Source: Streptosporangium amethystogenes (GTDB taxonomy: Bacteria; Actinomycetota; Actinomycetes; Streptosporangiales; Streptosporangiaceae). From it: a stretch of 32,159 nucleotides of DNA. The DNA lies in NCBI RefSeq assembly GCF_000721075.1, contig NZ_JOEQ01000051.1:1-32159 (forward strand). Reading direction: 5' to 3'. The translations under genes and the position numbers were made by a program. Shown one piece after another: positions 1 through 8,251 of the stretch; position 1 is the stretch's first letter, and each line of letters starts with the position of its first letter. The notes beneath the pieces were generated by a model. The model did not search any database, was not told the DNA's origin, and saw only the letters and a list, made by a program, of their open reading frames with translations.

Positions 1-38
1 CGCGTCCCGCTTGAACTCATCGCCGAACTTCGACGGTC

Positions 39-492
39 GTGCCACCCGAAGGCTCCCCTCTACGGAACAAGATCCATTGTCGGGGGTGTCCTCACCTCGA
101 GGGGAACCTCAATCTACGCCAGGTACTGCTCGCACATGGAGCCTCCGGCGAGGAGGTGGCCGGGATCGATCCGGACGAGGCGCCACTCGATGCTCGGATG
201 ATGCGCTACCGCTACGGTCCTTTGGACCCCTCGTACTACGCGGTGCTGGGTTCTCTCATCGGCCGCGGTCTGATCGACGTGACACCGCTCAGCAGAGGAT
301 TCGGTTATCGCACCTCAGCCACCGGCGCCGAACTCGCGGCTTCTTTGCATTCCGACGAAAGCTTCGCTCATCTCGCCGATCGCCTCATCTTGTTGCGCCG
401 CCATCTGGACAAGTGCCGGTGCCACGTTGAAGAAATACCTCTACGAACTCCCCGATATCGCTGATGCCGCCTGGCATGAGGACCTCACATGA
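39..492 (+). pseudogene. ABC-3C system middle component, frameshifted remnant
   Basis: The reading frame from about 39 encodes a MRYRYGPLDPSYYAVLGSLI segment, followed by a winged-helix-like stretch (GLIDVTPLSRGFGYRTSATG). I recognise this as typical of the middle component of ABC-three-component (ABC-3C) systems, which sits between an SMC-like ATPase and a partner module. Near 414-417 the frame slips by one base: the original frame ends early at 464, while the +1 frame continues as GATLKKYLYELPDIADAAWH and stops at 490-492. That stop overlaps the next start as ATGA, as expected in the intact operon. The N-terminus also looks incomplete: the GTG at 39 has no convincing ribosome site and the frame is closed at 12-14. 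Either the gene is broken or there is one sequencing error. Family assignment is from motif memory, not a search. Confidence 0.55.
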
Positions 493-620
493 ACTCGTCT
501 TCTTCCTCCGTTGAGCCGCAACAGCCCGATGAGGGCGCGGTCGGTGCCCATCGGCTCGAACTCATCGACGTCGAACTGGTCGGAGGCGAGCGCACCGTCC
601 GGTTCCATCCTGGTTGGCGG
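489..620 (+). pseudogene. 5' fragment of ABC-3C SMC-like ATPase
   Basis: ATG at 489 overlaps the stop of the preceding middle component (ATGA), showing translational coupling. The first 45 or so residues contain LELIDVELVGGERTVRFHPG. This matches the way SMC-like/DUF3732-type ATPases begin: a beta strand, a turn, then a 'V-F-PG' strand leading into the Walker A loop. No Walker A motif follows. Near 615-640 the sequence becomes the reverse complement of an esterase gene. The fragment is therefore cut just before its nucleotide-binding loop. A matching C-terminal half lies 5.6 kb downstream at 6236-6902, so the two pieces probably come from one gene split by a rearrangement. Confidence 0.5.
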
Positions 621-883
621 GCGCCGACCTGCCGGGCGTTCCTCGCGCTGCCGGTCCGGAACCCGCCGCCGTGGATGTACACGACGGCCAGGTCATCGCG
701 TGCGTCGGCCGGTGTCAGCAGCAGACCGGCGGGATGGACCTCCTCGGCGATGCCGGGAGCACCAGGGAAGAGATCGGCGTATCGGTCGGCTTCCCTGCGC
801 TCGTCGTCGAGGGTCATGGGCCCGCGGTTCGCGCGGCCCTCGCGGAGCATGGAGATCAGCAGCTCGTAGTTCTGGCTTGGCAC
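620..883 (-). pseudogene. 5' fragment of alpha/beta hydrolase (esterase) gene
   Basis: On the minus strand, GTG at 883 opens a frame (VPSQNYELLISMLREGRANR...) closely related to the intact esterase at 12447, which begins VPSKTYDLLAAMFKQARDGR. The two align through the oxyanion-hole motif YIHGGGFRTGSA. Homology stops around 620-640, before the nucleophile GESAG motif, so the remnant has no catalytic serine or histidine. The break coincides with the junction to the ABC-3C ATPase fragment. A LacI-type palindrome lies about 10 bp upstream of the start (892-909), so the promoter region has been kept. This piece belongs to the damaged sugar cassette copy A. Confidence 0.75.
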
Positions 884-891
884 GAGCACCA

Positions 892-909
892 AACTAACAC
901 GTGATAGTA
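892..909. promoter_or_regulatory. Putative LacI operator (esterase remnant)
   Basis: The site reads ACTAACACGTGATAGT around 893-908, a near-perfect palindrome on a central CACGTG (898-903). It matches the sites at 1965, 3061, 5955, 8236 and 9646. It lies directly upstream of the minus-strand esterase fragment. LacI-family operators are usually palindromes with a central CG, as seen here. Confidence 0.55.
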
Positions 910-910
910 G

Positions 911-939
911 GAGGCCGGAGCCGTCCCAGCTCCGGCCTC
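911..939 (-). terminator. Strong hairpin, likely terminator of the SGNH hydrolase gene
   Basis: An 11-bp perfect stem (GAGGCCGGAGC at 911-921, GCTCCGGCCTC at 929-939) with a 7-nt loop lies just past the minus-strand stop of the SGNH hydrolase (946-948). There is no clear U-tract, which is common in actinobacteria. It would also separate that gene from the esterase remnant. Confidence 0.65.
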
Positions 940-945
940 GAGTGG

Positions 946-1788
946 TCACATCGCCAGCTTCGCCTTGATGAGGTTCGCCATCGCGGTCATGCCGTCGACG
1001 TTGGGATGCGCGGGACCGTAATGCGTCCCCAGGGTCGGCTCGGTCCAGCGGACACCGACCGGCTTGCACGCGTCATGCCCGGTGCTGGCCTGGTAGGGAT
1101 TGACGGCGAGCGCGCCGTTGACCTCCGCCTGCGTCTGGAGCATCGCGTCCAAGCTCTGCTGTTTCGCCGTCACCCACGGCACATCGCCCGGGGCGAAGGG
1201 CAGCCACGGCCAGCAGCCACCGCCGTCGGGAACGAGCCGCAGGTAACCGGCCACGACGATGGTGGCGTGCGGGGCACGGGCACGAATGTCCCTGATCGCC
1301 TGGCCGACCTTGCCCGCCGCCGCGGCGATCTTCGTTTCGATCTGGTCGACTCCTCCCGAGATGAAGTGCTTCTGGCGCGGATTGCTCCACCACTCGCCCA
1401 GTGCCAGCACCCCGCAGGTACCCAGATCGGTGAGGATTCCCGCGTCGTTGCCGCCGATGGTGACGGTCACCAGGTCGGTGTCGGGAGCCAGCATGTCAAA
1501 CTGCGGGGGCACGCCGCTCTTCTGCGAGGAGGTGAAGGCCGCCGTGGTCGCGCCACCGCAGGAGGCGTCGGCGAAGCTCCGCACGCCTAGAGCCGCGGCC
1601 AGCAGGTGGGGGTAGTTGTGGTCGGAGCGTTCGCATTCCGGCGCCACCTGTGTGGCCAGACTCGGACCGGATGCGTAGGAGTCGCCCCGGGCGACGTATT
1701 TGATGGCAGGCGCCGCATTGACTGGCGCAGGAAAGAGCAGCGGAATGGCAAGTGCAGCCAGTAAGAGCAGGATTCGGGAAGGACGCAT
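946..1788 (-). CDS. Secreted SGNH/GDSL-family hydrolase (lipase/esterase)
   Basis: 280 residues. An N-terminal signal peptide (hydrophobic LLLLAALAIPLLF, cleavage probably near VNAAPA, residues 24-27) predicts export. The mature part has the SGNH blocks: GDSYASG near residues 35-41 with nucleophile Ser37, a GGND block near residue 113 carrying the oxyanion-hole Asn, and HPNVDG near residue 262 with the catalytic His. Several paired cysteines are present, as in extracellular actinobacterial SGNH esterases. Such enzymes cleave carboxylic esters such as acyl or acetyl groups on lipids and plant polymers; the substrate here is unknown. ATG at 1788 has AAGGAG seven bases upstream. The gene diverges from the LacI gene at 2040, with a LacI-type palindrome between them, and ends at a strong hairpin (911-939). 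It may remove ester groups outside the cell before sugar uptake, which is inference from context. Confidence 0.85.
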   Translation of the reverse strand: MRPSRILLLLAALAIPLLFPAPVNAAPAIKYVARGDSYASGPSLATQVAPECERSDHNYPHLLAAALGVRSFADASCGGATTAAFTSSQKSGVPPQFDMLAPDTDLVTVTIGGNDAGILTDLGTCGVLALGEWWSNPRQKHFISGGVDQIETKIAAAAGKVGQAIRDIRARAPHATIVVAGYLRLVPDGGGCWPWLPFAPGDVPWVTAKQQSLDAMLQTQAEVNGALAVNPYQASTGHDACKPVGVRWTEPTLGTHYGPAHPNVDGMTAMANLIKAKLAM

Positions 1789-1926
1789 CGGGCAGCTCCT
1801 TGGGGGTCGCGAGTGGCGAGCGAAGGAACTACTGTCGAGTAGCTACCCGGGAGTTAAACATCGCGTTTCCTTTCCCGCAAGAGCGGATTCTGCTGGCGTG
1901 ATTTCACAAGAATGGCATGAGAATAG

Positions 1927-1948
1927 CCCTCTTTTACAGAAAAGAGGG
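1927..1948. other. AT-rich perfect hairpin in divergent intergenic region
   Basis: CCCTCTTTT (1927-1935) and AAAAGAGGG (1940-1948) form a 9-bp perfect stem with a 4-nt loop. It lies between two diverging genes, where no transcript should end, so it is unlikely to be a plain terminator. It may be a regulatory element or a scar of recombination. Function unknown. Confidence 0.4.
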
Positions 1949-1964
1949 TGGGCCGCCTGCCGTT

Positions 1965-1980
1965 ACTATCACGTGTAACC
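1965..1980. promoter_or_regulatory. Putative LacI operator before lacI copy A
   Basis: ACTATCACGTGTAACC is centred on CACGTG at 1970-1975, between the SGNH hydrolase and the LacI gene starting at 2040. It shares the ACACGTG half-site with five other sites in the window, and suggests autoregulation and joint control of the hydrolase. Confidence 0.55.
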
Positions 1981-2039
1981 TATGACTGGGCAGACGTTAA
2001 CAGCCCCCGACGAGCGGGGCAACGGGGACGGAGTCGGGA

Positions 2040-3020
2040 GTGGCAGACAAGAAGCGCAGGATCACCAGCGTGGACGTCGCACGGGAGGCGGGCCTGTCGC
2101 GTGGCACGGTCAGCTTCGTGCTGAACAACACGCCCGGCCAGTCCATCCCCGAAGCCACCCGGCAGCGGGTGCTCCAGGCCGCGGCCCGGCTGGGCTACAC
2201 GCCCTACGCGCCCGCCCGCACGTTGCGCAGCGGGCGCAGCGACGTGGCGCTGTTCGTGCTCCCCGACTGGCCGCAGGGGCCGACCATGGCGGCGCTGGTC
2301 GACCGGGCGGCGCAGGTGCTGGGCGAGGCCGGACTCACCCTCATCACGCACGTGCACGCGGGCCACGACGACGGGCTGATGAAGCTGTGGAGCGCGCTCA
2401 GCCCGGCAGCCGTGTTCGGCATGCGGCCGTTCACCGGCGAGGAACTCGAAGGCATGCGGCGGGTACGCATCCCGGCCGTCCTGCCCCCGTCCGAGCAGCC
2501 CGGATACGACATCGGCGGCAGCCTGTGGATCAGCGGAGTGGGTCGGCTCCAGGCCCGGTACCTGATCGGCAAGGGGCACGAGCGGCTGGCCTACGTCGTG
2601 CCGGACGATCCCCGCCTGTCCGCGCTGGGGAGAGGGCGGGCCGAGGGCGCGGCGCAGGCGTGCGCGGAGGCCGGACTTCCGGAGCCGGTGGTGTCCACCA
2701 TCGCCATGGACGCCGGGTCGGCGGCCGAGGCGGTGGTCGGCTGGGAAGCCACGGTGACCGCCGCCTGCGCCTACAACGACGAGGTGGCCCTGGCGCTGCT
2801 GGCCGGGATGCGCGCCGCCGGATCGAGCCTGCCGGTCATCGGCGCCGACGACATCCCTGCGGCGCGCTTCGCCGTACCTCCGCTGACGACAGTCGCGCAG
2901 GACAGCGGCGAGATCGGCGAGCACATCGCCAGGGCGCTGCTCAGGGTGCTCAATGACGAGGATCCGGCGCTGGAGCTTCCGGCGAGCGTCATTCACGTGG
3001 TCGAACGCGAATCCGCCTGA
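2040..3020 (+). CDS. LacI-family transcriptional regulator (copy A)
   Basis: 326 residues, GTG start at 2040. The N-terminus holds the LacI helix-turn-helix (ITSVDVAREAGLSRGTVSFV, residues 8-27), then the hinge helix region (TRQRVLQAAARLGYTPYAPA). A periplasmic-binding-protein-like effector domain follows, ending with the family's typical DDIPAARFAVPPLTTV segment. It is strikingly similar to the regulator at 7147-8157, with the recognition helix differing only by small changes (SRGTVSFVLNN versus SRATVSYVLND), so both should bind the same operator. The gene lies just downstream of a candidate operator (1965-1980) and upstream of the rhamnosidase gene with another (3061-3076). It probably represses the rhamnosidase cassette until a sugar or glycoside inducer is bound; the ligand is not known. 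Confidence 0.92.
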   Translation: MADKKRRITSVDVAREAGLSRGTVSFVLNNTPGQSIPEATRQRVLQAAARLGYTPYAPARTLRSGRSDVALFVLPDWPQGPTMAALVDRAAQVLGEAGLTLITHVHAGHDDGLMKLWSALSPAAVFGMRPFTGEELEGMRRVRIPAVLPPSEQPGYDIGGSLWISGVGRLQARYLIGKGHERLAYVVPDDPRLSALGRGRAEGAAQACAEAGLPEPVVSTIAMDAGSAAEAVVGWEATVTAACAYNDEVALALLAGMRAAGSSLPVIGADDIPAARFAVPPLTTVAQDSGEIGEHIARALLRVLNDEDPALELPASVIHVVERESA

Positions 3021-3060
3021 GGTTGGGTCCCACCCGGATGAGCTGGGCCCGTTTTCCACT

Positions 3061-3076
3061 ACTTGCACGTGTCAGT
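3061..3076. promoter_or_regulatory. Putative LacI operator before rhamnosidase copy A
   Basis: ACTTGCACGTGTCAGT is a near-palindrome on CACGTG (3066-3071). It lies in the 231-bp gap between the LacI gene and the GH78 gene, about 176 bp before its start. The rest of the gap has no other feature I can support. Confidence 0.6.
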
Positions 3077-3251
3077 ACAGCCTGGTTAACATCCTGAACA
3101 CATCGGGGACACGCCCCGCCTCGCCGATCCTTTCGTTTTGACTTCCCCAGCCAGTCCACCTGCCCGATCGAGGAGCGTTCGCTCGCTCTCGTGCTCCTTC
3201 AGCGCAGTCATCACGCTCGCCTGCACGCTCATCTGACGATTGGAACGCGCT

Positions 3252-5909
3252 ATGTCCAACCCTCACCACCTGCGAGTGGAACACCTGGAGGCTCCGCTCG
3301 GACTCTACGTGCGGCGTCCCCGACTGTCCTGGTCACTGCCCACGGCGGCTTCCGGCCAGCTCGCCTATCAGGTTCGCGCCGGGGAGTGGGACTCGGGCTG
3401 GGTCGATTCCGACCAGAGCATCCTGATCCCGTACAGCGGGCCCGATCTCCAGTCGGGCCAGCGGGTTGAGTGGCAGGTCAGGGTGCGGACCGAGCTTGGT
3501 GAGAGCGGTTGGTCACAGCCGTCGTCCTGGGAGATGGGCCTGCTGGAGCCGGAAGACTGGAGCGCCCGGTGGATCGAACCCCGGGAAGACGGGGACCCGC
3601 CCGCGGCAGGTGAACGTCCAGCGCAACTCCTGCGCCGGGACTTCACCGTGTCCAAGCCGATCACCAGGGCTCGGTTGCACGCAACCGCCCACGGGATCTA
3701 CGAAGCGTTCCTCGGCGGGCGGCGGGTCGGCGATCTCGAACTCACCCCCGGCTACAGCGCTTACCGCGACATCCTGCACGTGCAGACCTACGACGTGACC
3801 GGACTCGTCACCCAGGGCGCGGGAACGCTAGCGCTGGTCCTGTCCGATGGCTGGTTCCGCGGCCGCAACGGCGCCATGCGCATCGCCGACTTCTACGGCA
3901 CCCGCACCGCCGCGCTGTGCGAGTTGCGCCTCGATCACCCGGACGGCTCCACCACGGTGATCGGCACCGACGAGCTGTGGACCTCGTCGACCGCCGTGAT
4001 CACCGCCGCGGACCTGATGGACGGAGAACGCCACGACCTGCGACGTGTCCAGCCCGGCTGGAGCGCGCCGGAGTTCGACGACGCGCATTGGTCCAAGGTC
4101 TCGGTGGTGACCTACGGCCTGTATGCGGACTTCGCCCGCCTCACCGCTTCGCCCGCACCGCCCGTCCGCGCGATCGAGGAGCTACCCCCGGTCTCGGCGA
4201 GCACGCTGCCGTCCGGGACACAGATCATCGATCTCGGCCAGAACATCAACGGCCGGTTGCGGCTGACCGTACCGGCTGGAGACACCCTGACCCTCACCCA
4301 TGGCGAGGCGCTCGACCCGGGCGGCGATCTGACGACCGATCATCTGCGCGGGGTGGACTGGCAGTCCGGGCAGCCGCTGCCGATCGGTCAGATCGACGTG
4401 GTCACCGCGAACGCGGAGTGGGACGCGGTGTTCGAACCACGCCACACCACCCACGGCTTCCGCTATGTCCGCGTCGAAGGCGCCTCGCGGCCGATCACGG
4501 CGGCCACCGGCGTGATCGTCCACACCGATCTGCGCCGCACCGGCCGCTTCCGGTGCAGCGACGACCGGATCAACCGGCTGCACCAGATCGCCGACTGGGC
4601 TTTCCGCGGCAACGCCTGCGACATCCCCACCGACTGCCCGCAGCGCGAGCGCGCCGGCTGGACCGGCGACTGGATGCTATTCGTCCCCACCGCCACGCTG
4701 CTCTACGACGTCGCCGGCTTCTCCGTGAAATGGCTCCGGGATCTCGCCGCCGACCAGTGGGACAACGGCTGCCTGAGCAACTTCGCCCCAGACCCGGCCG
4801 GCAGGCAGGTTCAGGACCTCCCACCCGAGATCCTCGATCACTTCGCCGGCTCCTCCGCCTGGGGCGACGCGTCGGTCATCGTGCCCTGGGAGCTGTACCG
4901 GGCCTACGGTGACCTCGACATCCTGCACGAGTTCCGGCCGATGATGGTCCGCTGGCTGGACTTCGCCGTCGAGCGGGCCCGCACCCGGCGCCATCCCGAC
5001 CGGGTCGCCCGCAGCGCCGAGCCGGCGGCGCACGAGAAGTTCCTGTGGGACGCCGGATTCCACTGGGGAGAGTGGTGCGAACCGGGTGCGGAACCCGAGG
5101 CGTTCCGCACCGCCGACCAGGGTGCGATCGCCACCGCCTATCTCTACCGGTCGGCCGCGCTGCTATCGCGCATCAGCTCGCTGACCGGGCATGACGCGGA
5201 CGCCGGGCGCTATGCAGAACTGGCCGGCAAGGTGCTGCAGGCCTGGCGGAGCGAGTTCATCGCGGCGGACGGCTCCCTGTCTCCACCGACTCAGGCCACC
5301 TACGTCCGGGCGCTGGCTTTCCGGCTCGTCCCCGACGACCTGCGCGCCGCGACCGTCAACCGCCTGGTCGACCTGATCCGCGCGGCGGGCACCCACGTCG
5401 GCACCGGGTTCCTCGCCACCCCCTACCTGCTACCTGTCCTCGCCGACACCGGCCATCTGGACCTCGCCTACGACCTGCTGTTCCAGGACTCCGAGCCCTC
5501 GTGGCTCACGATGATCGACCGTGGCGCGACCACCGTCTGGGAGGAGTGGAACGGCATCGACGAACACGGAACTCCGCACGGCTCGCTGAACCACTACAGC
5601 AAGGGCGCCGTCATCCGGTTCCTCCACACCCACACCGCCGGCATCCGACAGGCTCCCGACGACGAGCTGAGCGCCGGCCCCGACACCGCGGCCTATCGCC
5701 GCTTCCTGATCGAGCCACGGCCCGGCGGTGGCATCACCCACGCCGAAGCCAGTCTGGATACCCCGTACGGAGCGATCGCGGTCTCCTGGCGGATCGTCGG
5801 CGAAGCCTTCGAACTCACAGCGACCGTCCCACCGGGAACGCGGGCCGACGTCAGGCTGCCCGACGGCCGCAGCTATCACGCGACTCCGGGCACCCGGACC
5901 TACCGATGA
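3252..5909 (+). CDS. GH78 alpha-L-rhamnosidase (copy A)
   Basis: 885 residues from ATG 3252 (GGAA six bases upstream; a TTG at 3240 is a weaker alternative). It hydrolyses terminal alpha-L-rhamnose from glycosides. Order of parts: N-terminal fibronectin-like region (1-120), Bac_rhamnosid_N beta domain (about 125-300), concanavalin-like domain with DLGQNINGRLRL, (alpha/alpha)6 catalytic barrel (about 425-785) and C-terminal beta sandwich (RFLIEPRPGGGITHAEA). The catalytic acid motif DCPQRERAGWTGD is at 461-473 with Glu466 as likely general acid. The TTVWEEWN motif at 761-768 supplies the general base (Glu764 or Glu765). There is no signal peptide, so it is probably cytoplasmic and acts on imported glycosides. 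It is paralogous to the gene at 9684. A transporter gene remnant follows at 6007. Confidence 0.93.
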   Translation: MSNPHHLRVEHLEAPLGLYVRRPRLSWSLPTAASGQLAYQVRAGEWDSGWVDSDQSILIPYSGPDLQSGQRVEWQVRVRTELGESGWSQPSSWEMGLLEPEDWSARWIEPREDGDPPAAGERPAQLLRRDFTVSKPITRARLHATAHGIYEAFLGGRRVGDLELTPGYSAYRDILHVQTYDVTGLVTQGAGTLALVLSDGWFRGRNGAMRIADFYGTRTAALCELRLDHPDGSTTVIGTDELWTSSTAVITAADLMDGERHDLRRVQPGWSAPEFDDAHWSKVSVVTYGLYADFARLTASPAPPVRAIEELPPVSASTLPSGTQIIDLGQNINGRLRLTVPAGDTLTLTHGEALDPGGDLTTDHLRGVDWQSGQPLPIGQIDVVTANAEWDAVFEPRHTTHGFRYVRVEGASRPITAATGVIVHTDLRRTGRFRCSDDRINRLHQIADWAFRGNACDIPTDCPQRERAGWTGDWMLFVPTATLLYDVAGFSVKWLRDLAADQWDNGCLSNFAPDPAGRQVQDLPPEILDHFAGSSAWGDASVIVPWELYRAYGDLDILHEFRPMMVRWLDFAVERARTRRHPDRVARSAEPAAHEKFLWDAGFHWGEWCEPGAEPEAFRTADQGAIATAYLYRSAALLSRISSLTGHDADAGRYAELAGKVLQAWRSEFIAADGSLSPPTQATYVRALAFRLVPDDLRAATVNRLVDLIRAAGTHVGTGFLATPYLLPVLADTGHLDLAYDLLFQDSEPSWLTMIDRGATTVWEEWNGIDEHGTPHGSLNHYSKGAVIRFLHTHTAGIRQAPDDELSAGPDTAAYRRFLIEPRPGGGITHAEASLDTPYGAIAVSWRIVGEAFELTATVPPGTRADVRLPDGRSYHATPGTRTYR

Positions 5910-5954
5910 CACGGGACCGGCGCGCTTCCCGAACCAGTGAAATGCGCCTTCATT

Positions 5955-5970
5955 ACTTGCCCGTACAAGT
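5955..5970. promoter_or_regulatory. Degenerate LacI operator before transporter remnant
   Basis: ACTTGCCCGTACAAGT has perfect outer arms (ACTTG/CAAGT) and the same central CG spacing as the other sites, but two core changes. It lies 36 bp before the ATG at 6007. Confidence 0.45.
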
Positions 5971-6006
5971 ATCACGTCTTCCCCCTCTTCGACCTATGGG
6001 GCCCAC

Positions 6007-6063
6007 ATGAGCACACCAGCCACTCCCGTCCTGCCCAAGGTCGGCTCCCGCTACATGGGGTGT
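6007..6063 (+). pseudogene. 5' stub of MFS sugar transporter gene (copy A)
   Basis: ATG at 6007 starts an 18-codon frame ending at TAA 6064-6066 after MSTPATPVLPKVGSRYMG. The stretch LPKVGSRYMG resembles the segment just before the first membrane helix of GPH/MFS sugar transporters; the intact transporter at 8366 has PPRVGGGFIAVYVLAYLGLY at the same place. A degenerate operator precedes it. The rest of the transporter is missing, so the cassette was cut here at about 6060. The assignment rests on a short match and on the gene order in copy B. Confidence 0.35.
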
Positions 6064-6235
6064 CGGTAACGAGGCTGTCAGCAGGTGCACGCGATTGCGT
6101 TAACCCAGGTCAGCGAGCCGGACTGGCGGGACGGAATCAGCATTCTGCAGGTGAACCCCAGCGGTGCTGCGAGAGCTGTCACCAGGGTCAACACGATCGC
6201 GTGTACCTGGTGACACGACTCTTAACGACACCCCG
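6064..6235 (+). other. Unidentified junction DNA between transporter stub and ATPase remnant
   Basis: The frame from about 6087 to 6215 reads VHAIALTQVSEPDWRDGI and ends in VNTIACTW before TGA. It has protein-like composition and may be the C-terminal tail of an unrelated gene, but I do not recognise it. It has no start or ribosome site. Confidence 0.25.
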
Positions 6236-6902
6236 TCTCCGACCGCGCCGCCCGGCTCGAACATCACGCATCCGAACAAGCCCGCCTCGAAGGCGAGATC
6301 AACGGCTGCGCGAGTACTTTGCCCTGCTGGAACGTCACCACCGGCAACTTCAGGGACGCGAAGAACTGGAAAACCGTCGCGAGGAACTAAACGCTGAAAT
6401 CAACGCTCGAGAGCTCAGCCAGGTCAACACCGAAGACAACGTGCGCGCGTTGGAGGAGCGAATGCTCGAATACCTTCAAGAGCTGCACATTCCTCACCTA
6501 GGCCAAGAGCCGTCTGTCAGGATCAACCGCACCACGTACATGCCGGAAGTATCAGGACGCACTTTCGATGAGCTGTCCAGCCAAGGACTCAAGACACTGG
6601 TGAACATCGCTCACGCTCTGGCTCACCACACTGTGGACATCGACCGCGACCTTCCCCTGCCGGGACTGCTCATACTTGACGGCCTGTCAGCGAACGCCGG
6701 CCATGAGGGGTTCGATCGAGAACGTGTCCGTGATGTGTACCGGCTACTTGACACAGTCACACAGCAATATCAAGGAACTCTGCAGGTCATCGCGGTCGAC
6801 AGCGAACTCTCCAGAAACATCATCCTTGATTTTGCCGATCATGTCGTTCTTACGCTCAAGCAGTCCAATCGCCTCATTCGCATTCCTGCCGATGCTTCCT
6901 GA
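6236..6902 (+). pseudogene. 3' fragment of ABC-3C SMC-like ATPase, frameshifted
   Basis: The fragment begins inside a coiled coil: one frame gives DRAARLEHHASEQARLEGEI, and at about 6300-6303 it passes to another frame that continues RLREYFALLERHHRQLQGRE. After the coil comes an ATPase head lobe: an ABC-signature-like segment (FDELSSQGLKTLVNIAHALA), a Walker B-like strand (LPGLLILDGLSANAG), and a final strand pair (QVIAVDSELS, VVLTL). This is the C-terminal lobe of an SMC/Rad50-like ATPase of DUF3732 type. It has no start codon context and carries a frameshift, so it is dead here. It pairs with the N-terminal piece at 489-620; the central part with Walker A is missing. Between 6903 and 7146 I see nothing I can name. 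Confidence 0.6.
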
Positions 6903-7146
6903 TTGGGAAGTCCAGCGGTTCGTGCTGCCGTATCCGACAGTCGACCGCTCGTCCGCGTTACCGAACGCCATCATCGATGAAGCCGCCGACGCGTGGCAGG
7001 CGAAGGTGGACGGGACTGCGATCCGATCGCCACACCGGGCCACCTGCGTCCCGCATTGTGGTGGTGTTCATGACGACCCGCTGGTCGTCGTCGTACTGGA
7101 CAGGTGCTTCGCCGAAGCTGTCGGCGGATCTCTCGTCGGCGGGTGA

Positions 7147-8157
7147 TCAGGCGGAGTTCCGCTCGATCACATGCACGCCGTCTGGAACGAGAACCAAATC
7201 CGCGCTCCCGCCGGCCAGGACGCGCAGAAGGGCGTGGGCCAGGCGTGCGCCCAGGTCGCCGCTGTCGATGGCGACGCTCGTCAGGGGAGGGGTCGCGAAC
7301 CGGGCGGCGGGGATGTCGTCGACGCCGATCACGGCCAGATCGGTGGGGGCCGACAGGCCGAGAGTGCGCAGGCCGGCCAGCAGGGCCAGGGCGATCTCGT
7401 CGTTGTAGGCGCACACGGCGGTGGGGGCGTCCGGCGAGGCGCGCCAGGCCGAAAGAATTTCGGCGGCCGCCGCGGCGTCCAGGGGGACAGTCGCGACGGC
7501 CGGCGGCGGCAGACGGGCGTCGGCGCATGCCTGCGTGGCGCCCTGGGCGCGTCCCTGGGCGAGGGCGGCCAGACGAGGGTCGTCGGGCAGCGCACAGGCG
7601 AGGCGGGTGTGCCCTTTGGCGATCAGATACTCGGCCTGCCTGCGGCCGACGCCCAGGGCCCAGAGGCTGGAGTGCAGATCCTGCTCGGATGGTGGGTGGG
7701 GTGGGGGCAGGACGGCGGTGATGCCCGCCTGGCGCATGGCCTGCCACTCCTGTGGTGTGAACGGCCGCATGCCGAATACGGCGGCGGGGGTGAGGGCCGC
7801 CCACAGGTCGGCCAGCCTGTCCGATGTGCCGGAGTACACGTGGGTGATCAGGGTGAATCCGGCGCCGGACAGTACCTCGGCGGCGTGGTCGACCAGGTCC
7901 GTCATGGTGGGGCCGCGCGGCCAGTCGGGCAGTACGAAGACGGCGATGTCGCTGCGTCCGCTGCGCAGCGTGCGTGCCGGGGCGTAGGGGGTGTAGCCGA
8001 GCCGGGCGGCGGCCCGCAGTACGCGCTCGCGGGTCTCCTGCGGGATCGACTGGTTCGGGGTGTCGTTGAGCACGTAGCTGACGGTGGCACGCGACAGGCC
8101 GGCCTCCCGTGCCACGTCGGTGCTGGTGACCCTTCGGGCAGGTCTTTTCGTCGGCAC
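7147..8157 (-). CDS. LacI-family transcriptional regulator (copy B)
   Basis: 336 residues. The reading frame is open back to 8439, but GTG at 8157 with AAGGGG five bases upstream is the natural start, placing the helix-turn-helix (VTSTDVAREAGLSRATVSYV) near residues 10-30 as in other LacI proteins. The effector-binding domain follows and ends DDIPAARFATPPLTSV... VIERNSA. It is a close paralogue of the regulator at 2040. It diverges from the transporter gene at 8366, with a clean operator (8236-8251) between. The predicted role is repression of the transporter-rhamnosidase-esterase-glucosidase operon and of itself. The inducer is probably rhamnose or a rhamnoside, by inference from the genes controlled. 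Confidence 0.92.
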   Translation of the reverse strand: MPTKRPARRVTSTDVAREAGLSRATVSYVLNDTPNQSIPQETRERVLRAAARLGYTPYAPARTLRSGRSDIAVFVLPDWPRGPTMTDLVDHAAEVLSGAGFTLITHVYSGTSDRLADLWAALTPAAVFGMRPFTPQEWQAMRQAGITAVLPPPHPPSEQDLHSSLWALGVGRRQAEYLIAKGHTRLACALPDDPRLAALAQGRAQGATQACADARLPPPAVATVPLDAAAAAEILSAWRASPDAPTAVCAYNDEIALALLAGLRTLGLSAPTDLAVIGVDDIPAARFATPPLTSVAIDSGDLGARLAHALLRVLAGGSADLVLVPDGVHVIERNSA

Positions 8158-8235
8158 CCACACCCCTTGTCCGTTTCTGCTCCCTGTCATCCTATTGCCG
8201 CAAGGCAACAGCGATGTTAACGTCCTCGCACTGAT

Positions 8236-8251
8236 ACTTACACGTGTCATT
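8236..8251. promoter_or_regulatory. Putative LacI operator in divergent promoter (lacI B / transporter)
   Basis: ACTTACACGTGTCATT is centred on CACGTG (8241-8246). It lies about 79 bp before the LacI start and 115 bp before the transporter start, which suits control of both directions. Confidence 0.65.

Noticed and set aside
6903..7146. Open frame ending at 7146 (LPDWEVQRFVLPYPTVDRSS...)
   Set aside because: Protein-like in part, but without start, ribosome site or recognisable family.
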